In this document: in pieces, positions 19,828 to 28,937 of the stretch
How positions within the stretch are numbered: position 1 is the first letter of the stretch
How the letters are laid out: every line of letters starts with the position of its first letter
Source of the DNA: Oceanobacillus neutriphilus
GTDB lineage: Bacteria; Bacillota; Bacilli; Bacillales; Amphibacillaceae
DNA length: 64,000 nt
Assembly (NCBI RefSeq): GCF_014645515.1
Contig: NZ_BMLW01000010.1
Location: 124,001 to 188,000 of the forward strand
Direction: 5' to 3'
Made by a program: the position numbers and the translations under genes
Notes under the pieces: generated by a model
What the model saw: the letters and a program-made list of their open reading frames with translations, nothing else
The model's database searches: none
What the model was told of the DNA's origin: nothing

Positions 19828-21084
19828 ATGCACGCAGACATTATTGATTTTTTTGAAAGACGGCAGCAGCTTGGTATACAGCCCGGCCTCGATCGTATAG
19901 AGACATTATTAGAAGCTTTAGAACATCCAGAGAAGAAGTTTGCATCTATTCATATTGCCGGAACAAATGGAAAGGGATCTACAGGCACCTTTCTTCAAGC
20001 TGCATTAAGAGCAAATCGTTATCGTATAGGTACGTTTACATCACCAAGTTTACATGGTTTGACCGGTTTTATTCTCATCAATGGAGAGCCGGTATCTGAA
20101 GAAGCTTTTACTGCATTATTTCAAGAAGTAAAGCCGGTGATTCAGCGAATGGATAAGGATGGTAGAGCACCCAGCCACTTTGAAATCATCACTGCTATGG
20201 CATTTTTATATTTTTCCAGGAAGGTAGATATAGCTGTTATAGAGGCAGGTATGGGCGGAAGAGAAGATACAACAAATGTTATTAACCCCATCTTATCCAT
20301 TATTACGACAGTTTCCAGGGATCATACTGCATTTTTAGGTGATACGCTTGAGGAAATAGCTGCGCATAAAGCAGGGATTATTAAACCGTATACTCCTATC
20401 ATAACAGGAGTAGAGGGGGAAGGTCTTATCCCGATTATCAATGAAGCAAATAAAAAGAGAGCAGTATTATATCGGTTTGGAATGGATTTCACTATTAAGG
20501 ATTTGCAGATTGATGAGTTTGAATGGAAAAACCTTGCCTCCAAATATCGTGTAAAGCTTCAGACGATTGGTATACATCAGCACCACAATGCCTCTGTAGC
20601 AATACAGGCTTTAAAAGTATTAAAGAATAGATTTGGCCATCTGGATATGCGTATTTCGATTGATGCTATGCAGAAGGTAACGATACCGGGAAGAATGGAA
20701 AAAATTCATGATAATCCCTTTATCCTGGTTGATGGTGCACATAATGAGGCTGGAATGAAGGCTTTTATTAAAACTGTACGGGCAATTTATCCAAGAAGGA
20801 AAGTGCTGGTTTTATTTGCTGCTTTTAAAGATAAGGATGTAGCTGAAATGCAAAGGATGCTGGCAGACGTTTTCCCGAATTTGTATTTAACATCTTTTGA
20901 GCATTCCCGGGCACTTACATTAGCAGATTATCCATTGCAAAATAAAGGGGAGAGGGTAGAAGATTGGCAGGCATGGATCACGGATCAAATAAAAATATCA
21001 ACAGCACCGGTTTTGGTAACAGGATCTTTTCATTTTATCGATTTAATCCGTTCTTTTGTTAAATCATTAGAGGAATCAGACTAA
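19828..21084 (+). CDS. folC: Folylpolyglutamate synthase/dihydrofolate synthase
   Basis: This enzyme of the Mur-ligase family adds glutamate to dihydropteroate and to reduced folates. It has 418 residues. The ATP P-loop is GTNGKGST, the omega-loop region TFTSPSL follows, and DGAHNEAG is the C-terminal signature. The in-frame ATG at 19810 is rejected because AAGGGGGAAAG lies between it and the ATG at 19828. The comC gene that usually follows folC in Bacillus is absent. Confidence 0.94.
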   Translation: MHADIIDFFERRQQLGIQPGLDRIETLLEALEHPEKKFASIHIAGTNGKGSTGTFLQAALRANRYRIGTFTSPSLHGLTGFILINGEPVSEEAFTALFQEVKPVIQRMDKDGRAPSHFEIITAMAFLYFSRKVDIAVIEAGMGGREDTTNVINPILSIITTVSRDHTAFLGDTLEEIAAHKAGIIKPYTPIITGVEGEGLIPIINEANKKRAVLYRFGMDFTIKDLQIDEFEWKNLASKYRVKLQTIGIHQHHNASVAIQALKVLKNRFGHLDMRISIDAMQKVTIPGRMEKIHDNPFILVDGAHNEAGMKAFIKTVRAIYPRRKVLVLFAAFKDKDVAEMQRMLADVFPNLYLTSFEHSRALTLADYPLQNKGERVEDWQAWITDQIKISTAPVLVTGSFHFIDLIRSFVKSLEESD

Positions 21085-21214
21085 ACAACAGAAAACGATA
21101 AGAACATCAAAGAATATTGTAGAACGATTATAAAAGTGGATGTCATAATTCGCCTTACTTTTTACAAGAGCTATGCTAGAGTAAAACCAATACTAGCATT
21201 GGAGGGCCGGATTG

Positions 21215-22072
21215 ATGACAAAACAAAAACCACACAGGATAGATGATACGAAAGGTACTTGGACATATAAAGTTAAAACATCCTCCAAAGACGATGCGGT
21301 AGACTCAGAATCCGCAGCAACTGTTGAAAATGAACAAGAAGAACCTGACTTCTCAACGCTATCAGCAGTCAACAGTATGAATAAAGGGAAGCCATTAAGA
21401 AAAATAAATATAATATGGAAAGCTATCCTGGTAAGCGGGATAAGTGCTGTTTTTGTTGGAACCATTATAGGCTTTATTCTTTTCCGGATGTTTGTACAAG
21501 TTGATACTCCTGCAAGTGCCGGAAACCTGTCGCAGGGAACAACGCCGGTTGCTCAGCCGGAAAAAGAAGAAGCGGGTTCAGATATAGTTACAAGTTCACT
21601 AGATTCATTAGAGACATATATTATTCAGGCAGGCATATTTTCAGAAAAAGAAAATGCTGATTCATTAATAGCGAGTTTAAGTATACCAACAGTATTTTTG
21701 GAAAAAGACGGCCAATATTATCTGATGGCAGGAGTTGGCCCGACAGAAGACGCAGTGAAATCTCTTGCTGCCTCACTTTCTAATAATCAGGCGGATCTTT
21801 ATGTAAAGGAATGGGGTACAGAAGCAAGAGAAATAGAAATGACAGAAGCAGAGGACAACTGGTTAACGGAGTTTCAAGCTTTTTTCGCGGAGCATCTTGA
21901 GCAGTCTGATTTAAATCAGCCGATTGCAGATGAAGAGATAACTGCTTTAGTGGATAAGGCTCCTGAAGAAACTGAAAAGATAGCTGGATTAGTAACCAGT
22001 TTAACAGAGATGATGGGTGAACCTTCCTCTTATCAATTATTAAACTGGATGAAGGTATATGACGAATTATAG
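21215..22072 (+). CDS. spoIIB: SPOR-domain membrane protein, SpoIIB-like
   Basis: The protein has 285 residues: a charged cytoplasmic N-terminus (about 1-65), one membrane helix (about 70-92, ISAVFVGTIIGFILF), a variable linker, and a SPOR domain near residues 130-205 (YIIQAGIFSEKENADSL). SPOR domains bind denuded septal peptidoglycan. In B. subtilis SpoIIB has this layout and sits between folC/comC and maf-radC-mreB, helping septal thinning and engulfment. The identification rests on layout and position because the sequence evolves fast. The start is ATG with GGAGGGCC upstream; the preceding TTG is less likely. maf is missing downstream. Confidence 0.78.
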   Translation: MTKQKPHRIDDTKGTWTYKVKTSSKDDAVDSESAATVENEQEEPDFSTLSAVNSMNKGKPLRKINIIWKAILVSGISAVFVGTIIGFILFRMFVQVDTPASAGNLSQGTTPVAQPEKEEAGSDIVTSSLDSLETYIIQAGIFSEKENADSLIASLSIPTVFLEKDGQYYLMAGVGPTEDAVKSLAASLSNNQADLYVKEWGTEAREIEMTEAEDNWLTEFQAFFAEHLEQSDLNQPIADEEITALVDKAPEETEKIAGLVTSLTEMMGEPSSYQLLNWMKVYDEL

Positions 22073-22084
22073 CGCAGGTATTAT

Positions 22085-22138
22085 AAAAATCTCCATGGAA
22101 AGCCAGGTTTCAGACAACGGCTTTCTATGGGGATTTTT
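22085..22138 (+). terminator. Terminator of the folC-spoIIB segment
   Basis: A 19-bp stem with two G-T pairs (AAAATCTCCATGGAAAGCC arm) around a 14-nt loop, ending in ATTTTTGT. Confidence 0.85.
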
Positions 22139-22304
22139 GTGTAAAATTCTTTTTTGCGTTGGTGAAAAGCCAGTAAAGAATCAATTTCTCTTTAGAAAAA
22201 ATTAATTATAGCTTACTGATATGCTATAGAAATGAGTAATTACCAAGTTGTAGAAAGAGAGCAGTGCCGCTATGATATAGATAAAAGAAAGAGGTGGGAA
22301 TATC

Positions 22305-22991
22305 ATGGGAAAACCAATTTTTATTCGGGATTTACCAACGGAAGACAGACCAAGAGAACGTTTGTTAAAGCATGGTGCTGACAAGCTGAGCAATCAGGAA
22401 ATATTATCTATATTAATAGGCAGCGGTTCCAAAAGTGATCCAGTTCAGCTGCTTGCTGACCGTATTCTTATGCACTTTGAAGGGATTAAATTATTAAGAG
22501 ATGCTACCGTAGAAGAGTTAACAGCGATTAAAGGTATTGGTGTTGCAAAAAGTTTAAATATATTGGCAGCGATTGAGCTTGGAAAAAGAATCAGCAGTTA
22601 TAAATCTATAGATACCTATATGATCCGTTCTCCGGAAGATGGTGCGAATTACGTTATGGAAGAGATGCGTAACTTAGCTCAGGAGCATTTTGTAGCTCTT
22701 TTTTTGAATACAAAAAATCAAATCATTCATCGGCAAACCCTCTTTATTGGCTCTTTAAACGCTTCGATAGTACATCCTCGTGAATTATTCCGCGAGGCGG
22801 TCAGACGTTCAGCCGCTTCTGTTTTAGTCTGTCATAATCATCCTTCAGGTGATCCGACACCATCACAGGAAGATATTCTTGTTACAAAGCGTCTTGTCGA
22901 ATCGGGGAAAATAATTGGAATTGAGGTTATTGACCATCTTGTTATCGGGAATGAGCGTTTTGTATCGTTAAAACAAAAAGGATACTTATAA
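22305..22991 (+). CDS. radC: RadC-family JAMM/MPN+ protein
   Basis: The protein has 228 residues. The N-terminal half contains a helix-hairpin-helix (IKGIGVAKS) and the C-terminal half a JAB1/MPN metalloprotease-like domain with the motif HNHPSGDPTPS. The family was once linked to DNA repair, but its biochemical role is unsettled. It sits directly before mreB as in B. subtilis (ysxA). The start has AAAGAGGTGGG 7 nt upstream. Its own terminator follows, so it is separate from mreBCD. Confidence 0.93.
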   Translation: MGKPIFIRDLPTEDRPRERLLKHGADKLSNQEILSILIGSGSKSDPVQLLADRILMHFEGIKLLRDATVEELTAIKGIGVAKSLNILAAIELGKRISSYKSIDTYMIRSPEDGANYVMEEMRNLAQEHFVALFLNTKNQIIHRQTLFIGSLNASIVHPRELFREAVRRSAASVLVCHNHPSGDPTPSQEDILVTKRLVESGKIIGIEVIDHLVIGNERFVSLKQKGYL

Positions 22992-23044
22992 ATACTATCT
23001 ATTTTAGAATTTTTTTCGTATAATTGTATATGGAATTAATTTTC

Positions 23045-23083
23045 AGCGCCATTTTTCAAAAAATGTAAAAGTGGCGCTTCTTA
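23045..23083 (+). terminator. Terminator of radC
   Basis: AGCGCCA pairs with TGGCGCT and the stem extends through T-A pairs around an A-rich loop. The tail is TCTTAAAATTG, which is weak. Confidence 0.65.
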
Positions 23084-23101
23084 AAATTGTATAAACAAAG
23101 C

Positions 23102-23130
23102 TTGATTTATGATAAAGTTCAGTCTACAAT
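23102..23130 (+). promoter_or_regulatory. Sigma-A promoter for mreBCD-minCD
   Basis: TTGATT at 23102-23107 and TACAAT at 23125-23130, 17 bp apart, are about 70 bp upstream of the mreB start. Confidence 0.7.
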
Positions 23131-23198
23131 ACGTGCTGATATAAAACGAAAAGCTGAAAATATGATTAATAATGAAAGAACGGGGGAGGACAAATTTT

Positions 23199-24236
23199 AT
23201 GGGGATATTTAATATTTCTCAGGATTTAGGAATTGATTTAGGAACAGCAAATACATTAGTCTATGTAAAGGGCAAGGGTGTTATTGTCCGCGAACCATCT
23301 GTTGTGGCGAAAAATTTGGAGACAGGAGCAGTCGAGGCTGTCGGAAGTGATGCAAGAATGATGATTGGACGTACACCTGGAAATATCTCCGTTATCCGCC
23401 CGATGAAGGATGGGGTAATTGCAGATTACGATACAACCTCCATTATGATGAGCTATTATATGAAAAAAGCAATGAAGAAACGTTCTCTCTTTGCAAGAAA
23501 ACCAAATGTAATGGTATGTGTGCCGTCCGGGATTACTATGGTTGAGGAAAGAGCAGTTATTGATGCCACCAAACAGGCAGGTGCAAAAGAAGCTTATCCG
23601 ATAGCAGAGCCTTTTGCTGCAGCAATTGGAGCGGGATTACCTGTTTGGGAACCGACAGGCAGTATGATTGTTGATATTGGCGGAGGAACCACTGAAATTG
23701 CAGTTATTTCTTTAGGAGGTATTGTAACCAGCAATTCGATCCGGATTGCAGGAGATGACATGGATGAAGCGATTATCTCTTACATAAGAAAAAATTATAG
23801 CCTAATGATTGGAGAAAGATCGGCTGAATCGATTAAAATGGATATAGCAGCAGCTAAACAAGGCATTGTTGGAGAAGAAATGGATTTAAGAGGGCGCGAT
23901 TTATTGACGGGACTGCCAAAAACAATTACAGTTACATCTGAAGAAATTTCCGGAGCTTTAGATGATAATATTGATGCAATTGTCAATGCTGTCAAAGCAA
24001 CGTTAGAAAAAACGCCGCCGGAATTATCCGCTGATATTATGGATCGGGGTATTGTCTTATCAGGTGGCGGCGCTCTTTTAAAAAATCTAGACAAGGTAAT
24101 TAGTGACGAAACAAAAATTCCAGTATTTGTTACAGATGAACCGTTGGAAAGTGTAGCAATCGGAACGGGCAAATCACTTGATTATATTGATCAATTCCGT
24201 TCTGCTCCAAGTGTGTCTTCGCGCGCGTTAAATTAA
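23199..24236 (+). CDS. mreB: Rod-shape-determining actin homologue MreB
   Basis: This bacterial actin guides the lateral cell-wall machinery. It has 345 residues. Phosphate 1 motif is GIDLGTANT, phosphate 2 is VDIGGGTTE, and the adenosine motif is LSGGGALL. An in-frame start 27 nt earlier is rejected because GGGGGAGG stands between it and the ATG at 23199, which also gives the expected N-terminus ([15 protein letters not shown]). mreC follows after 15 nt. The position next to minCD implies that it is the MreB paralogue and not Mbl or MreBH. Confidence 0.95.
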   Translation: MGIFNISQDLGIDLGTANTLVYVKGKGVIVREPSVVAKNLETGAVEAVGSDARMMIGRTPGNISVIRPMKDGVIADYDTTSIMMSYYMKKAMKKRSLFARKPNVMVCVPSGITMVEERAVIDATKQAGAKEAYPIAEPFAAAIGAGLPVWEPTGSMIVDIGGGTTEIAVISLGGIVTSNSIRIAGDDMDEAIISYIRKNYSLMIGERSAESIKMDIAAAKQGIVGEEMDLRGRDLLTGLPKTITVTSEEISGALDDNIDAIVNAVKATLEKTPPELSADIMDRGIVLSGGGALLKNLDKVISDETKIPVFVTDEPLESVAIGTGKSLDYIDQFRSAPSVSSRALN

Positions 24237-24251
24237 TAAGTAGGTGTTTGT

Positions 24252-25130
24252 ATGAATTTTTTTCGAAGTAAGAAATTATTTGTGATCCTCATTGGATTTA
24301 TTGTACTAGTGGTATTAATAGGATATTCTTTAAACAGTCGGGGGCATTTAAACTTTGCCGAGAAGATTGTCAGTGATGCAGTAGGCTGGGTGCAGAATAT
24401 TGCACAGGCTCCAGTTACTTTTGTTACTGATATTGCATCAAACGTTAGTGATTTTAAGACAACATACGAAGAAAATCAGGTCTTGAGAGAACAATTATCT
24501 CAACAAAAAAGCATGGTATATGATTTGCAGAAGCTGGAAGATGAGAATGAAGAGTTACGCTCTATTATTGATATGACAGAAACAGCGCGGGATTATGAAC
24601 CAATCTATGCGACCGTAATCGCCCGTTCACCGGAACAATGGGTGGATCAGGTAACCATTAACCGTGGAGAAAGCGATGGGGTCCAGGAAAATATGGTTGT
24701 CAGAACAGCCGAAGGAATGATTGGAAAAGTTCTTCGTACCTCAAAAGGCACATCCACAGTGCAGTTATTGACTGGATTTGATGAATTTAACCGTGTTTCT
24801 GCAACAGTATTACGGGAAGACGACAGTGATATTTTTGGAATGATTGAAGGGTTTGATGAAGAAACAGAGATGCTCTTGTTCCGTATTATTGAAGAGTCTG
24901 AAGCCGATATCGAAGAAGGAGATACAGTGTATTCCTCAGAGCTGGGCGGAGAATTTCCGGCAGGGATTACCATTGGTGAAGTCAAAGAGGTTGTTGCTGA
25001 TCAATATGGATTAACAAGAATTGCAATGGTGGAGCCGGCTGCAGATTTATTTGATATCCGGAATGTGATTGTGGTGAATCGTTCTATAGACCAGCCGGAA
25101 GATGAAGAAGAAGGGGATGACGAGTCTTGA
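24252..25130 (+). CDS. mreC: Rod-shape-determining protein MreC
   Basis: MreC is a bitopic membrane protein that links cytoplasmic MreB filaments to the extracellular wall synthases. It has 292 residues. A single membrane helix covers about residues 9-24, a coiled coil covers about 72-105 (ENQVLREQLSQQK), and a double beta-barrel domain fills the rest. The tail is acidic. The start has TAGGTGTTTGT upstream. The stop codon overlaps the TTG start of mreD (TTGA). Confidence 0.93.
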   Translation: MNFFRSKKLFVILIGFIVLVVLIGYSLNSRGHLNFAEKIVSDAVGWVQNIAQAPVTFVTDIASNVSDFKTTYEENQVLREQLSQQKSMVYDLQKLEDENEELRSIIDMTETARDYEPIYATVIARSPEQWVDQVTINRGESDGVQENMVVRTAEGMIGKVLRTSKGTSTVQLLTGFDEFNRVSATVLREDDSDIFGMIEGFDEETEMLLFRIIEESEADIEEGDTVYSSELGGEFPAGITIGEVKEVVADQYGLTRIAMVEPAADLFDIRNVIVVNRSIDQPEDEEEGDDES

Positions 25131-25651
25131 CCAGACGTGTAATATTCCCTTTGATACTTTTTGCAGTAATGGTACTCTCCGGCGTTGCTTTAGAGCTTTT
25201 GCCTCATCAGCTGTTAATGGGTACATATATGATTGTGCCCCACTGGCTGTTTGTCATATTGATCTATATTGCTATTTTCTACGACCGTAATGATACTTAT
25301 TATGCTGTTTTATATGCGCTTATTTTTGGATTACTTTTTGATATTGTTTATACAGGTGTTTTGGGTGTCTATATGTTCTCTTATGCCCTTGTTATTTATA
25401 TTGTCCGCGGTTTGAAGAAAATGCTGCAGGGAAACTTTTATGTACTGCTGATGCTGTCAGCTTTTGGAATAGCCATAGCTGATATTAGTATTTATGCCAT
25501 TTTCACCGTTATTGGATTTACAGATATGCCAATTGAAGTGTACTTATTAAACCGGTTAATACCTACAATTCTTATGAATCTGCTATTTCTGGTATTAATT
25601 TATCCGTTCATTATAAAACCAATGCGTAAATGGGGTACAGAATTAACATAA
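25127..25651 (+). CDS. mreD: Rod-shape-determining protein MreD
   Basis: This is an integral membrane protein of 174 residues with about five hydrophobic helices and short loops, fitting MreD by hydropathy and position after mreC. It is part of the elongasome. The start is TTG, overlapping the mreC stop by 4 nt, and the upstream GAAGGGG within mreC acts as ribosome site. The overlap argues for translational coupling. Sequence conservation in this family is low, so context carries much of the call. Confidence 0.9.
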   Translation: MTRRVIFPLILFAVMVLSGVALELLPHQLLMGTYMIVPHWLFVILIYIAIFYDRNDTYYAVLYALIFGLLFDIVYTGVLGVYMFSYALVIYIVRGLKKMLQGNFYVLLMLSAFGIAIADISIYAIFTVIGFTDMPIEVYLLNRLIPTILMNLLFLVLIYPFIIKPMRKWGTELT

Positions 25652-25765
25652 TCTGACCGTTTCAAATAAACCGGACAAACCGAATTATTTATTAAAGAGC
25701 GGCAGACTCTGCTCAGTCGGCATCATTCATTGGATGTGACTGTAGAAAAAAGAGGTGAATATATC

Positions 25766-26452
25766 GTGCAAGAAACGAAACCGACCATCACAATTAAAGG
25801 AACAAGAGATGGTTTGATTTTATTTATTGATGAAAATTCTTCCTTTGAGGAGATTTTACAAGACCTGATAAAAAAACTGGACGCCAGCACCCCCCAAAAA
25901 GAAGAGCCTGTTGTTTCGGTTAAAGTAAAACTCGGTCATCGTTATTTAACGGAAGAGCAGCGTCATCAATTAAAAGAAATTATTGAAGACAAAAACCGTT
26001 TTCAAATTGAAGCGATGGAATCAGATGTTATACCAATTAAGGATGCAAAAACATGGCTCGATGAAAGTCAATTAAAAGTAGTTAACCAGATTGTCAGATC
26101 CGGACAAGTACTTGAAACAAAAGGAGATCTGCTATTAATTGGTGATGTGAACCCCGGCGGCAGAGTGAGAGCCAGCGGGAATATCTATATTATGGGGAAT
26201 TTATTAGGAATTGCGCATGCCGGTATAGAAGGAGATCAAGAGGCTTTTATAGCTGCTTCCTATATGAAGCCGGCGCAGCTTCGAATTGCAGAATATATTA
26301 GCAGGGCACCTGATTATGAAGCTGATGGCGTATACATGGAATGCGGAATCATTGATCCTGATCAAAATAAGATTGTGATCGATTCGATTAAAACACTTTC
26401 TAAACAGAGAAAGGTGATTAGCGCATTTGAGAGGAGAATGAATAATGGGTGA
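25766..26452 (+). CDS. minC: Septum site-determining protein MinC
   Basis: MinC blocks FtsZ assembly away from midcell. It has 228 residues: an N-terminal FtsZ-inhibiting domain (about 1-105) and a C-terminal beta-helix that dimerises and binds MinD (GDVNPGGRVRASGNIYIMG). A longer in-frame TTG start at 25730 exists, but AGAGGTGA lies between it and the GTG at 25766, and the GTG start matches the family N-terminus. The gene overlaps minD by 8 nt. No MinE or DivIVA gene is nearby, as in Bacillus. Confidence 0.93.
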   Translation: MQETKPTITIKGTRDGLILFIDENSSFEEILQDLIKKLDASTPQKEEPVVSVKVKLGHRYLTEEQRHQLKEIIEDKNRFQIEAMESDVIPIKDAKTWLDESQLKVVNQIVRSGQVLETKGDLLLIGDVNPGGRVRASGNIYIMGNLLGIAHAGIEGDQEAFIAASYMKPAQLRIAEYISRAPDYEADGVYMECGIIDPDQNKIVIDSIKTLSKQRKVISAFERRMNNG

Positions 26453-27239
26453 AGCGATTGTAATTACATCCGGGAAGGGTGGGGTTGGTAAAACAACTAC
26501 ATCTGCAAATATTGGTACATCTTTAGCTTTGATGGATAAAAAGGTATGTTTAATTGATACAGACATCGGCCTGCGAAATTTAGATGTAATTATGGGACTT
26601 GAAAATCGGATTATTTATGATATTGTCGATGTTATTCAGGGACGCTGCAAGCTGCAGCAGGCTTTGATCAAAGATAAACGTTTTGATTACCTTTCATTGC
26701 TTCCTGCTGCGCAAACAAGTGATAAATCTGCTGTAACAACAGAAGGTATGAAGGAAATCGTTTCAGAACTGAAGCAGGAGTATGACTATATTATTATTGA
26801 TTGCCCTGCCGGTATTGAACAAGGCTTTCAAAACGCAATTGCCGGAGCTGACAGAGCAATTGTTGTAACGACTCCTGAAAATTCAAGTGTACGGGATGCC
26901 GATCGCATCATAGGGCTTATCGAAAAAGAGGATATGATAGAGCCTCCCAGACTAATTATTAACCGAATTCGCAATCATATGATGAAAAACGGCGATATGC
27001 TGGATATAGATGATATTGTTCAACTGTTGGCAATTGATTTAATAGGCATTGTTGCTGACGATGAAGAAATGATTAAAGCTTCCAATAAAGGAGAACCGAT
27101 TTCTCTCTCTCCAAATTTCAAATCTTCGATCAGCTATCGCAATATAGCCAGAAGAATTTTGGGAGAGACAGTTCCCTTGCAATCATTGGAGGAAGAAAAA
27201 GGATTTATGCAGAAGATAAAGGCATTTTTTAAAATATAA
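26445..27239 (+). CDS. minD: Septum site-determining ATPase MinD
   Basis: This is a ParA-type ATPase of 264 residues that carries MinC on the membrane. The deviant Walker A motif is GKGGVGKTT at residues 10-18. The C-terminal amphipathic helix (MQKIKAFFKI) is the membrane-targeting sequence. AGGAGAATGAATA precedes the ATG. It is the last gene of the mreB-minD run. In B. subtilis spoIVFA follows in the same direction. Here a 776-bp composite repeat follows and spoIVFAB is inverted. Confidence 0.96.
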   Translation: MGEAIVITSGKGGVGKTTTSANIGTSLALMDKKVCLIDTDIGLRNLDVIMGLENRIIYDIVDVIQGRCKLQQALIKDKRFDYLSLLPAAQTSDKSAVTTEGMKEIVSELKQEYDYIIIDCPAGIEQGFQNAIAGADRAIVVTTPENSSVRDADRIIGLIEKEDMIEPPRLIINRIRNHMMKNGDMLDIDDIVQLLAIDLIGIVADDEEMIKASNKGEPISLSPNFKSSISYRNIARRILGETVPLQSLEEEKGFMQKIKAFFKI

Positions 27240-27368
27240 TAATAACTCAACTTTCGTACGTTAAAAAATAACTTGCTCATCATTGAGACATGTGTTGATC
27301 GTTCCTTCCACCTATCTCTTGACAAAGCATAAACTCTATCTAGAAAAAAGGTAATGTGTGAGGCCACC

Positions 27369-27496
27369 GCTGCGGCGGACCGTTTTGCTTTCCTAGGGGC
27401 ATGCTCTTCAGCTAACTTTTGCCAAGAAGAGCACTTGGCAAAAGTGGATCTTCAGATGATGCTAATCCCTCAGGAGTCAAAACGGTCCGCCTCCGC
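27369..27496 (-). repeat. Module A of copy 1: 92-bp core between 13-bp inverted arms
   Basis: The arms GGCGGACCGTTTT (27374-27386) and its complement (27479-27491) enclose a 92-bp core (27387-27478). Read on the minus strand the core begins GACTCCTGAGGG and ends CCTAGGAAAGC, with an inner 9-10-bp hairpin around TTTTGCCAAG. The core is inverted relative to module A of copy 3 while the arms and the backbone keep one orientation. Confidence 0.85.
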
Positions 27497-27777
27497 TAGA
27501 AAGGGATTCTATACTGACTAATACAGCGGAGCTAATAGAAGAAATTAGATCAGCAAAGAACAGCTATTTCGTGGTGCATATAAAAATGTCCCGTCACGAT
27601 TACTTTCTATTCATAAAAGCTATTCCAGATATTTACTATCCCATGCTGTGTTATCATTTAAATTGCCAAGTCAACCATTTGAAACACTGAAATGATCTTT
27701 TCATCAAGTAAAAAGCAATTATTTCATCCAATTCCATCAGGATATGATTTCTTTCATACACCGTGGAAGCCTAACTG

Positions 27778-27908
27778 AGCGCAGACCAACCACGAAGACT
27801 CCTATGGGAACAGGGCGAGCTGAAGATCCACTTGAAAAGCGGTTTTCTTTTCAAGTTAGCTGAAGCCGTCCCCATGGAAAGCGTAGTGGTTGGTCGGAGC
27901 GGCGCTAT
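27778..27908 (+). repeat. Module B of copy 1
   Basis: The outer arms GACCAACCAC and GTGGTTGGTC flank a core that starts GACTCCTATGGG and ends CCCCATGGAAAGCG, with an inner hairpin TTGAAAA/TTTTCAA. The same module, same orientation relative to the backbone, is in copy 2 at about 52267-52400. Confidence 0.85.
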
Positions 27909-28021
27909 ACACAATCTGTATTCAATAAAAAGGTAACAAAATGCAAGCAGGATAATGAAAAATATGATTATCTTGGCATGGTAAGGTATAGATGCTTGTT
28001 CCTAGGTTCGAAAGTTGAGTA

Positions 28022-28064
28022 ATAAATAAAGAAAACATCCGACTTCAAAATCAGTCGGATGTTT
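28022..28064 (-). terminator. Terminator of the spoIVFA-spoIVFB operon
   Basis: On the minus strand AAACATCCGACT pairs with AGTCGGATGTTT around an 8-nt loop and is followed by TCTTTATTTATT. It lies 7 nt beyond the spoIVFB stop. Confidence 0.8.
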
Positions 28065-28070
28065 ATTTAT

Positions 28071-28937
28071 TCAGTAACCGGTAAACGCTTCCCCAATCGT
28101 TTTTCGATAGGGTCTTTCATTAAAGTAATAATCTAAACACTCATTATCCTCAACTGAAATTCTTTCCTTATCAGGATACTCAATATAAATGGTATGCTTC
28201 TTTTCCCGGTGAAAACGGGTTAATACATCTAAAAAACTATCCTGAGGAGATGCGTATATTGGTTTAATAGCACGTACAATATTTCCTCCTTCGTATCTCT
28301 TTAAAAGAAAACGGATAAAAACATAAAAGCGATATTTCCATTCTTTCCAATTTTCCTGAATTAAGAAGAGCCAGATAAGGAAACTGCTTAACGTAAACGG
28401 AAAGAAAAGGAGCTGTCCTAAAACGATTATTGCACATATCGCTAAAGAACCGATAATCGTTGCATAATATGCTTTTTTAAACGTTAAGAAAGTAGTTAAA
28501 GCTAAGAAAACCAGCTTTCCTCCGTCCAATGGCCAAATCGGCAGCAGATTAAACAGGAGAATAATTGTATTATAATAAAGTATTAATTCGAAATAATAGT
28601 CTGGAATGATTTCAAAGGAAGAGATGGAATATAAAAAGCCATAAATTAAAATCTGTACAAATGGTCCTGCAAGTATAACGATTGCTTCCTCACGAACAGG
28701 GCGGGTTCCATGCTCATCTGTTTTCATCACTCCTCCGAAAGCCCAAAGAACAATAGCTGAAATTCGCCATTTAAAGGAAGAAGCAGCAATATAATGCCCT
28801 AACTCATGAAGAAAAACAATACTGAAAATAATAGCCAGTTCTGTAAAAGAGCCTGTTAAGAAAGAAATGACAATAAATATCCATAGGATTGGATGGAAAT
28901 GAATAAGCTGCATAGTATGTTTAAGGCTGTTGATCAA
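28071..28937 (-). CDS. spoIVFB: Stage IV sporulation protein FB, intramembrane metalloprotease
   Basis: This is a site-2-type (M50) protease that cleaves pro-sigma-K in the mother cell. It has 288 residues. The zinc motif is HELGH at residues 44-48 and the third ligand is Asp138 in NLLPIWPLDGG, both within membrane helices. A soluble C-terminal domain (about 200-288) resembles a CBS-like end. The TTG start is chosen because AGGTGATTC lies 8 nt upstream, while the later ATG has no ribosome site. It overlaps spoIVFA by 17 nt. The bofC regulator gene is absent from its usual place near ruvA. Confidence 0.94.
   Translation of the reverse strand: MINSLKHTMQLIHFHPILWIFIVISFLTGSFTELAIIFSIVFLHELGHYIAASSFKWRISAIVLWAFGGVMKTDEHGTRPVREEAIVILAGPFVQILIYGFLYSISSFEIIPDYYFELILYYNTIILLFNLLPIWPLDGGKLVFLALTTFLTFKKAYYATIIGSLAICAIIVLGQLLFFPFTLSSFLIWLFLIQENWKEWKYRFYVFIRFLLKRYEGGNIVRAIKPIYASPQDSFLDVLTRFHREKKHTIYIEYPDKERISVEDNECLDYYFNERPYRKTIGEAFTGY

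Larger units (their letters stand above)
27245..28020 (+). repeat. Composite structured repeat, copy 1 (modules A and B)
   Basis: The ends are perfect 12-bp inverted repeats, ACTCAACTTTCG at 27245-27256 and its complement at 28009-28020. No ORF of note is inside. The backbone is shared with the copies at 52181-52790 (reverse orientation) and 62271-62749 (same orientation). Two GC-rich foldable inserts are nested in it: module A at 27369-27496 and module B at about 27778-27908. The backbone segment TTGACAAAGC...AACTCTAT is conserved in all three copies. The size, terminal inverted repeats and lack of coding content fit a MITE-like, non-autonomous element. Confidence 0.85.

Noticed and set aside
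27310-27350. Possible promoter in the composite repeats (TTGACA conserved in all copies)
   Set aside because: No -10 element at 16-18 bp in any copy, so conservation of the backbone explains it.
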